The notes beneath the pieces are model-generated. The model was not told the DNA's origin and did no database searches. It saw only the letters and a list, made by a program, of their open reading frames with translations. The position numbers and the translations under genes were made by a program. Of a DNA stretch of 64,000 nt, positions 35,701 to 49,333 are shown one piece after another (position 1 is the first letter of the stretch; each line of letters begins with the position of its first letter). The stretch comes from Sphingobacterium sp. LZ7M1 (GTDB lineage: Bacteria > Bacteroidota > Bacteroidia > Sphingobacteriales > Sphingobacteriaceae). Location: assembly GCF_024296865.1 (NCBI RefSeq), contig NZ_CP101134.1:3534001-3598000 (forward strand), read 5' to 3'.

Positions 35701-35944
35701 ATTTACCTTGCTCATCAGACTTTGCACCTTCATTGGTGCCTTTAACCAAAATAGAAGCATTTGAAACTGGAGCACCTTGCTCATCCACTAACTGTCCCCT
35801 GACGGTAACCTGTTGCGGCAATTCAAAAGAATAATCCAGATTCGATTCTATTTTATCTGTTTTCCAAAGATAGTGAGGCGTGGCCTCAGCTTGCGCCATG
35901 AACAATATTGAACTCGAACAAAGTACAAGTTTTAAGAATTTCAT
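32768..35944 (-). CDS. SusC/RagA-family TonB-linked outer-membrane transporter
   Basis: About 1058 residues from the ATG at 35942-35944, whose product begins with a normal signal peptide (MKFLKLVLCSSSILFMAQA). An in-frame ATG at 35995 would put 17 hydrophilic residues before it and is less likely. Order: carboxypeptidase-D-like repeat ('VRGQLVDEQGAPVSNASILVKGTNEGAKSDEQGKF'), plug with 'TSFGIKRDRKTLGYGVAEVKADEL' and 'LYVVDGIPLDN', then a 22-strand barrel with a final 'GGSVRFSL'. It forms an energy-coupled pore with the SusD partner. First gene of the five-gene operon. Confidence 0.93.
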   Translation of the reverse strand: MKFLKLVLCSSSILFMAQAEATPHYLWKTDKIESNLDYSFELPQQVTVRGQLVDEQGAPVSNASILVKGTNEGAKSDEQGKFSFQTGKAKGILVISHMSYETKEVPINTASQMKIVLIENSSTNIEEVVVTSFGIKRDRKTLGYGVAEVKADELSKAPTPDVTNALAGRLSGVQVSGAGGGFGGSNITIRGFSTFTGSNQPLYVVDGIPLDNSGGGNSGNSGVINSSRISDINPQDIESMSVLKGAAATVLYGSRAASGVILITTKKAKKGVKNQISVGTNTGVGIVSRMPAFQNEYAQGSNGIYNNSVTGSWGPKIAGQEVTNWFGEKENLQAYPDNISDILQNSVSSVNDLSFTGSGEKYDYRVSYGYTVETGLIPSNKLTRNNISVNASTDLTEKFKVGTSFSYVNNVSDRTQAGNQGANPLWRGIYTPRSYDLTNLPFKNAEGNQLWFAPEDHPYWSIENVRNNNEVNRFYGNINLKYDFLEWLTADLKVGADVFSMVSKGFDNKGIRSNGNTSSAGAGGVQDRNVSMKNINSYFTLTANKKVFENWNLIATVGNEMIANNRNTLQSTGLGIVLPDFDNQSNFLTYNTSGNINQNRQVGVFADVVMDYKSYLSLNVKARNDFSSTLSKGNRSIFYPAAAVSLVLTEAFPSLKSNVLTMAKVRANVGEVGKGTEPYATNTYFGRASASDGFVSTLVSFPFNGLAGYTLNNSAGNKELRPEFTREYELGLDLSFYNGRVSFEGSVYERDTRNLIFAVPAPSSSGYTSMVTNAGSLSTKGVELMLNLVPVQKENFTWRSGLNFTKFKSIVEELAPGVSNISIGGFTSPNIRLVAGQEYGQIWSNGYQRDDQGRMIINANGLPKPTTNVQKVGNPNPKFNLGWTNDFNYKDLTLSFLVDFKYKGDVMSRTIGDLRIQGVAEETAEFERIDASGNVNKPYLFEGVYEDGSANTTHVSAQQYYSLQGKYVAWEGYVLDATFVKLREANLSYKLPTKWLEGQNFIKGVNISVYGRNLFTYAPNFPHLDPEQNLLGISNARGLEFGFSPTPRTIGGSVRFSL

Positions 35945-35995
35945 AGGCTTTAGGTAATTTATGTTTGGAACGTCATTAGGTTTATTCCATCTCAT

Positions 35996-36610
35996 AATTT
36001 AAGTTTTTATATAAATTGTTATTAGTAAATTATTGTTTTAATTATTATGCAACTAAAACCAGCTAAGGTGGCAATGATTTGTTTTCCATAAACATCATAA
36101 AATAGGTTAATTCAAAAAAAGCTTAATATTATATAATAGGTCTCCACACCTATCTGATTAATTAAATTGAAATGTCGGCAAAGTGAAATTTTGGCTTATC
36201 GGCTAATTATTGAATCCAAGATATAAAAAAAAATAATCCATAAAATAGTCGAGATAAAGATATTTTGGAAGTTGAATAGATAAGTAAACGAATGGACAAA
36301 ATAGGTTTATATCCAAAATTAAATTACGTCACAAACTTGCTATAATCTATCAAAAACGTAGATTTATTAACCATATCCAGTAAAAGCGAGGGGGTATATG
36401 GCCAAAACCATACATTTATTGAAAAATGATAAGTATTGGACAACCCCTGAAAATTAAAATTGTATAACTAATATTAACCTTAGGATTTATTAATTTCTGA
36501 AAAGACTAAAGTAAAAATTCCATAGATTCATTTTCCTAATAGAATAATAAAAATGAAACGGAAAGAAGGAAGGTTTTTGGAAGGAAGGATAGGTTTGCAT
36601 CAGGATGGAC
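35996..36610. other. AT-rich gene-free region upstream of susC
   Basis: No gene. Very AT-rich, with a small hairpin ATAGGT/ACCTAT at 36136-36153. One TAATTTTG box on the minus strand (36314-36321) has no -33 box at the right distance. A long susC leader is possible but not shown. The right part passes into the GAACCAGGAT repeats. Confidence 0.5.
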
Positions 36611-36615
36611 GGGGT

Positions 36616-36708
36616 GGTTTTGAACCAGGATGGAATGGATGAGAGGATGGACCAAGAACTGGAAACGGACCAGGATTTATGGGATTAGAGGATATTCCAG
36701 GATCATGA
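36616..36708 (+). repeat. GAACCAGGAT repeat, two units next to the 5S end
   Basis: Units at 36616-36660 (TTTTGAACCAGGATGG ... GAGGATGGACCAAGAAC) and 36661-36708 (GGACCAGGATTTATGGGATT ... GAGGATATTCCAGGATC). Related to the repeats at 1347-1430 and 2071-2134 and, inverted, at 42708-42750. The 36600-37073 minus open frame translates this repeat and 5S rRNA and is not a gene. Confidence 0.7.
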
Positions 36709-36889
36709 TTACAATATCCCACGAGGATGGCCCTAATACCGTATTTGCGCAACACAATGCGCCCTAAGCTGACCTTGAGCGTGATGGACAATATCCCGCC
36801 CTGAACGGCCCCGGTACCATATTGACGTATGGCATACCCGCCGGCATGCCCTTCCCTGCTGCACGGATATATACATATAGAATACCCCC

Positions 36890-36928
36890 TAAAAACAGAA
36901 AGCCCGCTGTCTGCTGACAGCGGGCTCC
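36890..36928 (-). terminator. Terminator of the rRNA operon
   Basis: 11-bp GC-rich perfect stem (36901-36911 with 36916-36926), TGCT loop; on the minus strand it is followed by TTTCTGTTTTT. Confidence 0.92.
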
Positions 36929-36937
36929 CGTATAAAA

Positions 36938-37049
<112 letters not shown>

Positions 37050-37090
37050 TACCTTTTTGTACATGCCCCTCATCTAGGGGACGGTACATT

Positions 37091-37137
37091 GACATGTTAT
37101 TGGAAGAAAAGATCAGAAAAAGAGAGAGGACAACAGG
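37091..37137 (-). other. 3' half of the pre-23S processing stem
   Basis: GACAT, ATTGGAAGAAAAGA (37099-37112) and GACAACAG (37129-37136) are complementary, in the same order, to 40093-40136 beyond the other end of 23S. Confidence 0.85.
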
Positions 37138-37144
37138 TCTATCC

Positions 37145-40040
<2,896 letters not shown>

Positions 40041-40092
40041 ACCCCTTTTGCTAAGTGGTAGGTTGCTTTTGGTCCCATGCTTGCGCATGGAG

Positions 40093-40136
40093 CCTCTGTT
40101 GTCTTCTCTTGTTAATCTCTTTTCTTCCAATATGTC
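40093..40136 (-). other. 5' half of the pre-23S processing stem
   Basis: CTGTTGTC, TCTTTTCTTCCAAT and ATGTC on the plus strand mirror 37091-37137. Together they can close a stem of about 40 bp around 23S, the expected RNase III substrate. Confidence 0.85.
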
Positions 40137-40226
40137 AAAGAACTCTTTATCCGAGCAGTTAGTATTAAGTACTTAGTATCTAGACCGTGACGGCCGTACA
40201 TTTCCTTTACACTGCGCTCAGAAACG

Positions 40227-40300
40227 TGGAGAATAACGGATTCGAACCGTTGACCCCCTGCGTGCAAGGCAGGTGCTCTAGCCAGCTGAGCTAATCCCCC
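40227..40300 (-). tRNA. tRNA-Ala (anticodon TGC)
   Basis: 74 bases. Minus-strand start GGGGGATTAGCTCAGCTGG, anticodon loop CTTGCACG with TGC, T-loop GGTTCGAATCC, discriminator A. CCA is not encoded. Lies in the 16S-23S spacer. Confidence 0.96.
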
Positions 40301-40309
40301 GTGTGATGG

Positions 40310-40383
40310 TAGTCCCGAGCAGATTTGAACTGCTGACCCCTACATTATCAGTGTAGTGCTCTAACCAACTGAGCTACGGGACT
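40310..40383 (-). tRNA. tRNA-Ile (anticodon GAT)
   Basis: 74 bases. Minus-strand start AGTCCCGTAGCTCAGTTGG, anticodon loop CTGATAA with GAT, T-loop GTTCAAATC, discriminator A. CCA is encoded next to it (40307-40309), unlike the Ala gene. Confidence 0.96.
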
Positions 40384-40552
40384 AGCTTATCTCTCTCATC
40401 TCTCGGTGTCACCGTTTGTCGGAAGCTTTTTGCAGATCGTCACTATCTAGGTTCTAGATACTAAATACTCACTACTAAATACTCCCCACAGGGTGGGCAC
40501 TTTCTTCTGAATGTCTTTTTTTCTGTATAGATCATGTATGTGGCGCAGCTCC

Positions 40553-40563
40553 CCCGGAGCGGG
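40553..40563 (-). other. 3' half of the pre-16S processing stem
   Basis: CCCGGAGCGGG on the plus strand is the exact inverse complement of 42162-42172 in the 16S leader, giving an 11-bp GC-rich stem that closes the 16S precursor. Confidence 0.8.
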
Positions 40564-40569
40564 CTCTAG

Positions 40570-42098
<1,529 letters not shown>

Positions 42099-42161
42099 AA
42101 ATGAAGTGTAAGACCAAGACTATTTATAAAATAGAATTGTTGTCTTGTTAAATGTTTTCCT

Positions 42162-42172
42162 CCCGCTCCGGG
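42162..42172 (-). other. 5' half of the pre-16S processing stem
   Basis: CCCGCTCCGGG on the plus strand, pairs with 40553-40563, about 65 bases ahead of the 16S 5' end. Confidence 0.8.
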
Positions 42173-42388
42173 ATACCTGAATAAATTGATTTCTTAAATC
42201 TTTTCTTGTTCAGCTACCGTACTCTCGTACGGGTCGCTGCGCTACATGATCATTTAAAGAACTTATCGCGCCTGGGCATCTCGCTTCGGCTTTTTTATGT
42301 TGTTTCCCTTCCGCATCGGAAGGTCGCAATCTGTCATTTCTTTCGCTCCGGACATCGCGTCCCTCGCTGTTTCCCTTGGTTGGGACTG

Positions 42389-42420
42389 CAAAGGTAGGAA
42401 CCTTTTTCGAAACCGCAAAA
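42389..42420 (-). promoter_or_regulatory. rRNA promoter, proximal
   Basis: On the minus strand: TTTTG (42416-42420), 19-base spacer, TACCTTTG (42389-42396). Exact match to the Bacteroidota consensus, about 290 bases before 16S. Confidence 0.8.
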
Positions 42421-42549
42421 TCTTTTTTAAAATAATTTTCGCGGCCCTTTTTTCGGTGGTCGGCATGGCCTGCAATCGTGCAGCTCTGCTTCCCTTTTCC
42501 TTCCCGTGTTTCTGTGGCCGTGGGGCCGTCCCTCCCTTGCGGAGTGGTG

Positions 42550-42581
42550 CAAAGATAGGGACAAAATACGTTCACTTCCAA
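42550..42581 (-). promoter_or_regulatory. rRNA promoter, distal
   Basis: On the minus strand: TTG (42579-42581), 21-base spacer, TATCTTTG (42550-42557). It lies about 160 bases upstream of the proximal promoter, giving the tandem layout usual for rRNA operons. Confidence 0.7.
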
Positions 42582-42599
42582 GGGGGAGGCCAAAGTATT

Positions 42600-42984
42600 T
42601 TTACCGCCGCCAGCTAACTCGCTGTAGCATTGCCAGATAATTTTTCCAAAAGACGGGGAAATACCGCCAAAAGGGGGCAACCGGGAGGGTTCCCGGGCCA
42701 TTCCATGGTCTTGGCCCATCCTCCAATCCCTTTAATCCTGGTTCAAAAATTCTCCCCTTTCCACCTGACCTCATTCGACCCACATTCCGAAAATTCGCAA
42801 CGCGAGCGACCAAATCCCCTATGCGTCCTCGGGTACGCTCCGGCCGGTTTACCTGTTCTCTCCGGACCATTCCCGAACATGCCCCGAACGAGTCCCGAAG
42901 GAGAGCCACAAAAAAACACCTCAATTCCAATCCAAAAAGAAACAAAAATCGGTTCCCTCCCCTCCAGCATCCTGAACAAAAAAC
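42600..42984. other. Gene-free region upstream of the rRNA promoters
   Basis: No credible gene: the open frames here on both strands are long only because of high GC and carry no domain. It contains the inverted GAACCAGGAT repeat at 42708-42750 and ends at the sphingolipid operon terminator. Confidence 0.6.
42708..42750 (-). repeat. GAACCAGGAT repeat, inverted copy upstream of 16S
   Basis: Read on minus: TTTTTGAACCAGGATTAAAG followed by GGATTGGAGGATGGGCCAAGA in adjoining blocks. Same unit as 36616-36660 but opposite orientation, on the other side of the rRNA operon. Confidence 0.75.
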
Positions 42985-43022
42985 AAAAAGGCCATCTTGA
43001 AATATTTCAAGATGGCCTTTAT
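42985..43022 (-). terminator. Terminator of the sphingolipid operon
   Basis: 16-bp perfect arms (42987-43002 with 43005-43020) and 2-base loop; T run on minus, 20 bases after the GtrA gene stop. Confidence 0.92.
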
Positions 43023-43040
43023 ATCTTATCTATATATAAA

Positions 43041-43427
43041 CTACTGCTTAAATACCCAAAACCTTTGGAGCGTATAATTGAACCCTAAAGAGACAATGAT
43101 CTCCACAATAAGTTTGGACAGCAGGAAGTGCAAATGCCAGATGTCTACCAAAAGATGGATCCCCAAGGATTTAAGAGTAATGCTACCGACAACAACGATG
43201 ATAAACTTCCACAGTTGGCTACCAATGGATTTCTGTGTATTCCCAAAGGACCAATACCGGTTGATGGTAAAATTAACAATGGCACCCAAGCTTCCCGAGA
43301 TCACGTTGGAAAAGGGGGCAGTAAATTTCAGTACCGTATAACAAAACGTGTATATCCCAAAATCAGAAAGTCCGCCAATAAAAGCGGACAGCTGTGCTCT
43401 GAGAAATACCCTTAGTTTGTCGGACAT
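43041..43427 (-). CDS. GtrA-family membrane protein
   Basis: 128 residues with four membrane helices, the GtrA/DPMS3 fold ('FIGGLSDFGIYTFCYTVLKF', 'GSLGAIVNFTINRYWSF', final 'LGFNYTLQRFWVF'). Such proteins are small partners in transfer or flipping of lipid-linked sugars. Last gene of the sphingolipid operon, three bases after the CDP-alcohol transferase gene, so it may help move a lipid precursor or glycosylated product. Exact role unknown. Confidence 0.88.
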   Translation of the reverse strand: MSDKLRVFLRAQLSAFIGGLSDFGIYTFCYTVLKFTAPFSNVISGSLGAIVNFTINRYWSFGNTQKSIGSQLWKFIIVVVGSITLKSLGIHLLVDIWHLHFLLSKLIVEIIVSLGFNYTLQRFWVFKQ

Positions 43428-43430
43428 GTC

Positions 43431-44129
43431 TTATTCTTTAATCTCTGTTTCCTTTAGCTTGTTTGCTTTTTCTTCCAGATCCTTTGCATCCCCAAGATCC
43501 AGTAATTTCTTGGTGTCGGTAATATTAATGAAGAACAGAATAATACAGATCAGCAATACCGAATAGTTAATGGAACCAGGAACGATAACTTCCAAGACCA
43601 TGACCAAACTGATGATGACACGGATTTCGGTCGGGCCTAATAATCCGGCATCGATCGTATACTTGTCGGTGATCCTATACCTCAATTGGGAGATGATCAT
43701 CGCCCATCCATATAATGCCACCAAGGTAAAGCCAAGGTATTTAAAATCACCGGTTGCATAAAAAACATAACCCAGTCCGATCATCACGGTTGAGATCCAG
43801 TCCATGACGATGTCAAGCGCAAAACCATACCATTTACGGGATTTATTCCTATAGAAAGCGATCCTTCCGTCCAAAGAGTCCCCGAACCATTGCACGAAGA
43901 AACCTACGATACCCAAGAAAAGGAAATTAATGTTCACATATTCTGCAAGCAAGAAACTTCCCAGGATCATAAAAGAACCGAAAAGACCGATGGCAGTCAG
44001 GCCATCAGAAGATATCCATGCGGGGATCTTAGGAACGAGATAGGATATTAACTTCTGTTCCGGATTACTTAAAATATTAGTACGCTTTCTGTCTTGAAAA
44101 AGCTTTTTATTAATTTTTTGTCCACTCAT
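43431..44129 (-). CDS. CDP-alcohol phosphatidyltransferase-family protein
   Basis: 232 residues with about six membrane helices. The family motif is D84-x2-D87-G88-x2-A91-F92-x9-G102-x3-D106-x3-D110. The four Asp and two Gly residues are present, but the usual Arg after the Ala is Phe. Members swap CMP of a CDP-linked alcohol for an acceptor hydroxyl. In this operon a ceramide acceptor (for phosphoethanolamine- or phosphoinositol-ceramide) is plausible but unproven. 13 bases after the SDR gene. Confidence 0.87.
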   Translation of the reverse strand: MSGQKINKKLFQDRKRTNILSNPEQKLISYLVPKIPAWISSDGLTAIGLFGSFMILGSFLLAEYVNINFLFLGIVGFFVQWFGDSLDGRIAFYRNKSRKWYGFALDIVMDWISTVMIGLGYVFYATGDFKYLGFTLVALYGWAMIISQLRYRITDKYTIDAGLLGPTEIRVIISLVMVLEVIVPGSINYSVLLICIILFFINITDTKKLLDLGDAKDLEEKANKLKETEIKE

Positions 44130-44142
44130 TTCAACTGAAAAT

Positions 44143-45141
44143 TTAGAGCCACTTATTTTCTTTATACCAAAATAAACTCTCCTTCAATCCTTCATCCAAT
44201 TTATATTGGGGATCAAAGTTTAAGTTCTGCATTGCATGTGTTATATCACATCCCCAGTTTTCTGCGGTTAGCTCTCTTAGTCTTTCGGGGTAGATGACGG
44301 GAGTTTTGGATGAGTTGCGATATAGTCTTTGTGAGAGTTCGGCAACGCTTTTCACCAGACTTAATGGAACATGCATTCTGAATAGTCGTTTGTTCAGGAC
44401 TTCCTTGAAAATCTCAGCCATGGCATATCGGGAATAGACCTCGCCATCACTGATATTATATATCTGGAGTCCATCTTGTTTTACCATGCAACCTTTCAAC
44501 AGTACGTCAACAAGGTCCTTGACATAGATAAAACTCAATTTCTGTGGATTTTTCCCGATATAGGGGTCCAATCCTTTGTTCATTGTATCGAAAAGGATAA
44601 AAATATCCTTTTCGCGGGGTCCATATACGGCCGTTGGGCGGAATATGGAAATTGGGGCATCGGGATATTTATCCTGAATCATCAATTCAGAAGCTTCCTT
44701 GCTCCTGCCATACACCGTCAATGGGCGATATGGCGTTGATTCGGTGATCAATTGGTCACTGCTGTAGGGAATCGGACCGATGGCTGCCAAGCTACTTACG
44801 TAACTGATCCTTTCCAAAGGCATGATATCCGCAGTTGCCGCCGACAGAATAGCATCTGTATAGCCAACATTGACTTCCCGCATTATATTTTCATCTTTAG
44901 CCTTAGTCATTGCAGCGGCATGGATGATATAATGGTACTGTTCTTTTTCGAAAAGTGCTTTTAATTCTTCCTGATTTCCCAGGTTGGGATAGACAAACTG
45001 ATCGACATAGGGCTGTATATCTTGGATTTTGCTGGATTTACGAACCGCAGCGTGCACCTCAAGACCTAGGTTTTGGGCAGCCTCAACAAGGTGAGAGCCA
45101 ACAAAACCACTCGCACCAGTTATGAAAATCTTTTTTTTCAT
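44143..45141 (-). CDS. NAD-dependent epimerase/dehydratase, candidate ceramide reductase
   Basis: 332 residues, extended SDR. Dinucleotide motif GASGFVGSHL (residues 9-18), 'SYVSSLAA' with the catalytic Ser, and Y144-x3-K148 in VYGRSKEAS. Encoded between an acyltransferase and a CDP-alcohol transferase downstream of serine palmitoyltransferase. In Caulobacter an SDR of this type (CerR) reduces the 3-keto group during ceramide synthesis, and I propose the same role. Its start overlaps the upstream gene by four bases. Confidence 0.85.
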   Translation of the reverse strand: MKKKIFITGASGFVGSHLVEAAQNLGLEVHAAVRKSSKIQDIQPYVDQFVYPNLGNQEELKALFEKEQYHYIIHAAAMTKAKDENIMREVNVGYTDAILSAATADIMPLERISYVSSLAAIGPIPYSSDQLITESTPYRPLTVYGRSKEASELMIQDKYPDAPISIFRPTAVYGPREKDIFILFDTMNKGLDPYIGKNPQKLSFIYVKDLVDVLLKGCMVKQDGLQIYNISDGEVYSRYAMAEIFKEVLNKRLFRMHVPLSLVKSVAELSQRLYRNSSKTPVIYPERLRELTAENWGCDITHAMQNLNFDPQYKLDEGLKESLFWYKENKWL

Positions 45142-46259
45142 ATCGCTTTTTCGAAAAGGCGATAGCGCTTGTAAAATTCAGCGTTGATCTGTTCAATAGC
45201 GTGATTCATGAGGTAGTTGTGGTCCAACATCCAGGAACATTCCGCTTCGACGATTCCCGATGGGATTGCATTCTTGATGATCCGTCCGTAAAGACAGGCT
45301 TCAATACCTAATTTCCTGTAATTGTCCAGCACCCCTAACATTAAAACCCTTACAGATTTTACTTTTTTCAAGCCAAACAATAGCTTAAAGATACCGGTTG
45401 GGAACAACCTGCCGCGTTTGATCTTGATCTGGATTTCGTTGACATTTGGAATCCCTAGCGCAAATCCAATGATATCATCCCCTTTTTCTGCCACAATGCA
45501 ATACTTAGGGTCAACGATCATTTTCAAATCTTTTGCGGTATGCATAAACTCCTCATCTGTCATGGGAACAAACCCTAGGTTTTTATCCCAGGCTTTATTA
45601 TAGACTTTCTTGATCTTATCGGCTTCCCTTGCGAAATCTTTCATGTTGATTTCCCTCAGAATGATTCCAGAACGTTTCAGTCTAGTTTCCAATTTATCCA
45701 AAAGGAGAACAGAGCGTTTATTTGAGTTTTCCTTATTTACCAGGTAAGCCCTCAGGTCCACTTTCTTAACGAAGCCGGCAGCTAAGATCAAGTCTTGGTA
45801 ATAAGGGGGATTATAAGGCATCATGGCCATTGGAGGCCTATCGAAACCTTCAACCAAAAGACCCACGCTGTCATTGGTAGACAGGTTGATGGGCCCCACC
45901 ATATTGTTTGCACCCTTTCCTTTCACCCAGGCTTCAGCAGCTTGGAACAATTTATCGGCAACCTCCTGATCATTTACACAATCAAAGAAACCGAATTGCC
46001 CTTCATTTACATTATTAAACTGATTATGGTTTGTATTGTAAATTGCTGCAATCCGCCCGACAATCTTTTCATCTTGATAAGCCAAGAACAATTGCACGGA
46101 TGAATGCTTATAGAACGGGTGTTTAGCGGGATTCAACATATCATCCTGTGCAACAAAAAGCTCTGGAACATAATTTGGATCTCCTTCATAAAGGTCATGA
46201 GGAAAATCGATAAATTTTGCTCTTTGTTTTTTGCTTTCAACAGGAACTATAGTAATCAC
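45138..46259 (-). CDS. GNAT-type acyltransferase, candidate bacterial ceramide synthase
   Basis: 373 residues, larger than single-domain GNATs and resembling the YghO-like group. Features: 'FLAYQDEKIVGRIAAIYNTNHN' and 'GFFDCVNDQEVADKLFQAAEAWVKGKGA', 'NNMVGPINLSTNDSVGLLVEGF', then a second GNAT-like half with 'RVLMLGVLDNYRKLGIEACLYGRII'. It starts with GTG at 46257-46259. Adjacent to spt (12 bases) and the SDR gene; Caulobacter bCerS is also a GNAT-type protein, so N-acylation of the sphingoid base is the likely role. Not proven. Confidence 0.75.
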   Translation of the reverse strand: MITIVPVESKKQRAKFIDFPHDLYEGDPNYVPELFVAQDDMLNPAKHPFYKHSSVQLFLAYQDEKIVGRIAAIYNTNHNQFNNVNEGQFGFFDCVNDQEVADKLFQAAEAWVKGKGANNMVGPINLSTNDSVGLLVEGFDRPPMAMMPYNPPYYQDLILAAGFVKKVDLRAYLVNKENSNKRSVLLLDKLETRLKRSGIILREINMKDFAREADKIKKVYNKAWDKNLGFVPMTDEEFMHTAKDLKMIVDPKYCIVAEKGDDIIGFALGIPNVNEIQIKIKRGRLFPTGIFKLLFGLKKVKSVRVLMLGVLDNYRKLGIEACLYGRIIKNAIPSGIVEAECSWMLDHNYLMNHAIEQINAEFYKRYRLFEKAI

Positions 46260-46271
46260 TTTTATCTGATT

Positions 46272-47792
<1,521 letters not shown>

Positions 47793-48248
47793 ATGGCAAT
47801 TTCATCAACGGTTAACATTAAAAACAAACGCGCATCCTTTGAGTATCACCTACTTGACACGTATGTTGCGGGCTTAGCTTTACTGGGTACCGAGATAAAA
47901 TCCATCCGTCAAGGCAAAGCAAACATCAATGATAGTTTCTGTGCCTTTTTTGAAGATGGCCTTTACATCCGTAACATGCACATCGCTGAATATTCATTTG
48001 GATCATTCTATAACCATGAATCCAAAAGAGACCGTAAATTGCTCTTAACCAAGAAAGAGCTGAAGAAATTGCGTGAAAAGGGAGAAGAAAAAGGCTTTAC
48101 CATTGTACCATTGCGCATCTTCATCAACGATCGAGGTTTTGCCAAGGTAGAGATCGCCCTGGCACAGGGTAAAAAAGATTTCGACAAGCGTGAAACCATT
48201 AAAGAGCGTGAAAGTAAGAGAGAATTGGACCGCGCTATGAAACGCTAA
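47793..48248 (+). CDS. smpB: SsrA-binding protein SmpB
   Basis: Binds tmRNA and brings it to stalled ribosomes for trans-translation. 151 residues, OB-fold with '[39 protein letters not shown]', '[13 protein letters not shown]' and the basic tail '[25 protein letters not shown]'. Single gene. Its last 14 bases overlap the end of the convergent AraC gene, and no terminator is visible between them. The tmRNA gene is not in this window. Confidence 0.95.
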   Translation: MAISSTVNIKNKRASFEYHLLDTYVAGLALLGTEIKSIRQGKANINDSFCAFFEDGLYIRNMHIAEYSFGSFYNHESKRDRKLLLTKKELKKLREKGEEKGFTIVPLRIFINDRGFAKVEIALAQGKKDFDKRETIKERESKRELDRAMKR

Positions 48249-49158
48249 TATCTATTTTTCGCTGGTAATTACCTGGAGTCATATTTTCCCGAGCCTTGAA
48301 TAATCGGCTGAAATAATTGACATCGGTAAAGCCACACGCGTAACAAACTTCCTTAATAGACATATTCGCACTCAGCATTTCCTTTGCCTTCCGCAAGCGT
48401 TCCCGAATGACGAGCTCCATCGGAGTAATCCCATATTCATCCTTAAACATCCTAAAGAGCGTAGCCTTGCTCATGTTAGCCTTTCGGCTTAGGTCTTCAA
48501 TGGTAATTCTTTCCGTTAGGTTTTCCCTAATATATCTTTTCAGGTTAGACATCTCATCATTAGTTGTTGAATGAGGTTCAACCAGTTCGCCTAATTGCTG
48601 TTGCTGAATAATCCTAATCAACAGCTCCTTGAACAGTAGATCGGCAAGTACATCCTTAAAAGGATCGTTGCTGATCATATTGCTAAATAATTTATTGGTC
48701 AAACTTGCCAGTTCATCGGTATTTACCAAATGGAACTTGTTCCAGGAGAAATCCCAGGAAAGGCTATTATTTATTTTAGGGTATGCATTATTCAGGTAAT
48801 CGATGGTTTCTTCGATTTTATCGGCAGAAATCAACAAGGCCGTACATTGGGTGGGCTCCATTATCTTTGCATCAGGAAAATCAATTTTCATGGATCTATC
48901 AGCAGGGAGCACGAGGGTTTCTCCAGGGAGATAGTCAAAGGCAGGCACATCTTCGAGGTGCATAATTTTCTTTCCCTTCAGCATATTGATAATGACCATA
49001 TCATTAAACTGTAGGGGTACCAAGTGGCTCGGTTGATAAGTTTCATACACATTCAACTCAAAATTGTTCAATGTATACGCACGTCTATTTTCAACCAACG
49101 TGTTCAATTCCCTCTCCGACGAATAAGGAAGCTCTCGGACTAAATTATTCTTTCCCAT
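48235..49158 (-). CDS. AraC-family regulator next to aldehyde dehydrogenase
   Basis: 307 residues. N-terminal about 190 residues are a sensing domain of AraC N-terminal type ('[32 protein letters not shown]'). The C-terminal HTH pair is '[38 protein letters not shown]' and '[33 protein letters not shown]'. Divergent from the aldehyde dehydrogenase operon, which it probably activates; AraC genes beside ALDH/DUF779 pairs are a known layout. Effector unknown. Confidence 0.9.
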   Translation of the reverse strand: MGKNNLVRELPYSSERELNTLVENRRAYTLNNFELNVYETYQPSHLVPLQFNDMVIINMLKGKKIMHLEDVPAFDYLPGETLVLPADRSMKIDFPDAKIMEPTQCTALLISADKIEETIDYLNNAYPKINNSLSWDFSWNKFHLVNTDELASLTNKLFSNMISNDPFKDVLADLLFKELLIRIIQQQQLGELVEPHSTTNDEMSNLKRYIRENLTERITIEDLSRKANMSKATLFRMFKDEYGITPMELVIRERLRKAKEMLSANMSIKEVCYACGFTDVNYFSRLFKARENMTPGNYQRKIDISVS

Positions 49159-49287
49159 ACGACTCTATTTTATAATTGGCTGTTAACCAAAAATAAAAAA
49201 AAGTAAACAAAATCAAAAAACAAGCTATTTGAAAATATTATGCTATGATTAGCGACGATAATGCTATATAAAAAAATTGCCTCTTGG

Positions 49288-49295
49288 TAAATTTG
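49288..49295 (+). promoter_or_regulatory. -7 box of the aldehyde dehydrogenase operon
   Basis: TAAATTTG, exact TAnnTTTG match, 38 bases before the ATG. No TTG at the -33 position, which suits an activator-dependent promoter. Confidence 0.6.
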
Positions 49296-49333
49296 AGAAA
49301 GAGTCCAATATAAACTATTAAAAACACAGAACT

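Larger units (their letters stand above)
40168..40469 (-). other. Spacer stem enclosing both tRNAs
   Basis: 40168-40186 (AGTACTTAGTATCTAGACC) and 40450-40469 (GGTTCTAGATACTAAATACT) are complementary apart from one mismatch and one bulge. In the transcript they could close a loop holding tRNA-Ile and tRNA-Ala. Confidence 0.7.

Noticed and set aside
42210..43088. Several overlapping open frames of 70-169 codons on both strands
   Set aside because: They cover rRNA promoters, leader, a repeat and a terminator; GC-rich composition explains their length.
48235..48248. Frameshift or misassembly between smpB and the AraC gene
   Set aside because: Both proteins have normal C-termini; this is a simple convergent overlap of 14 bases.
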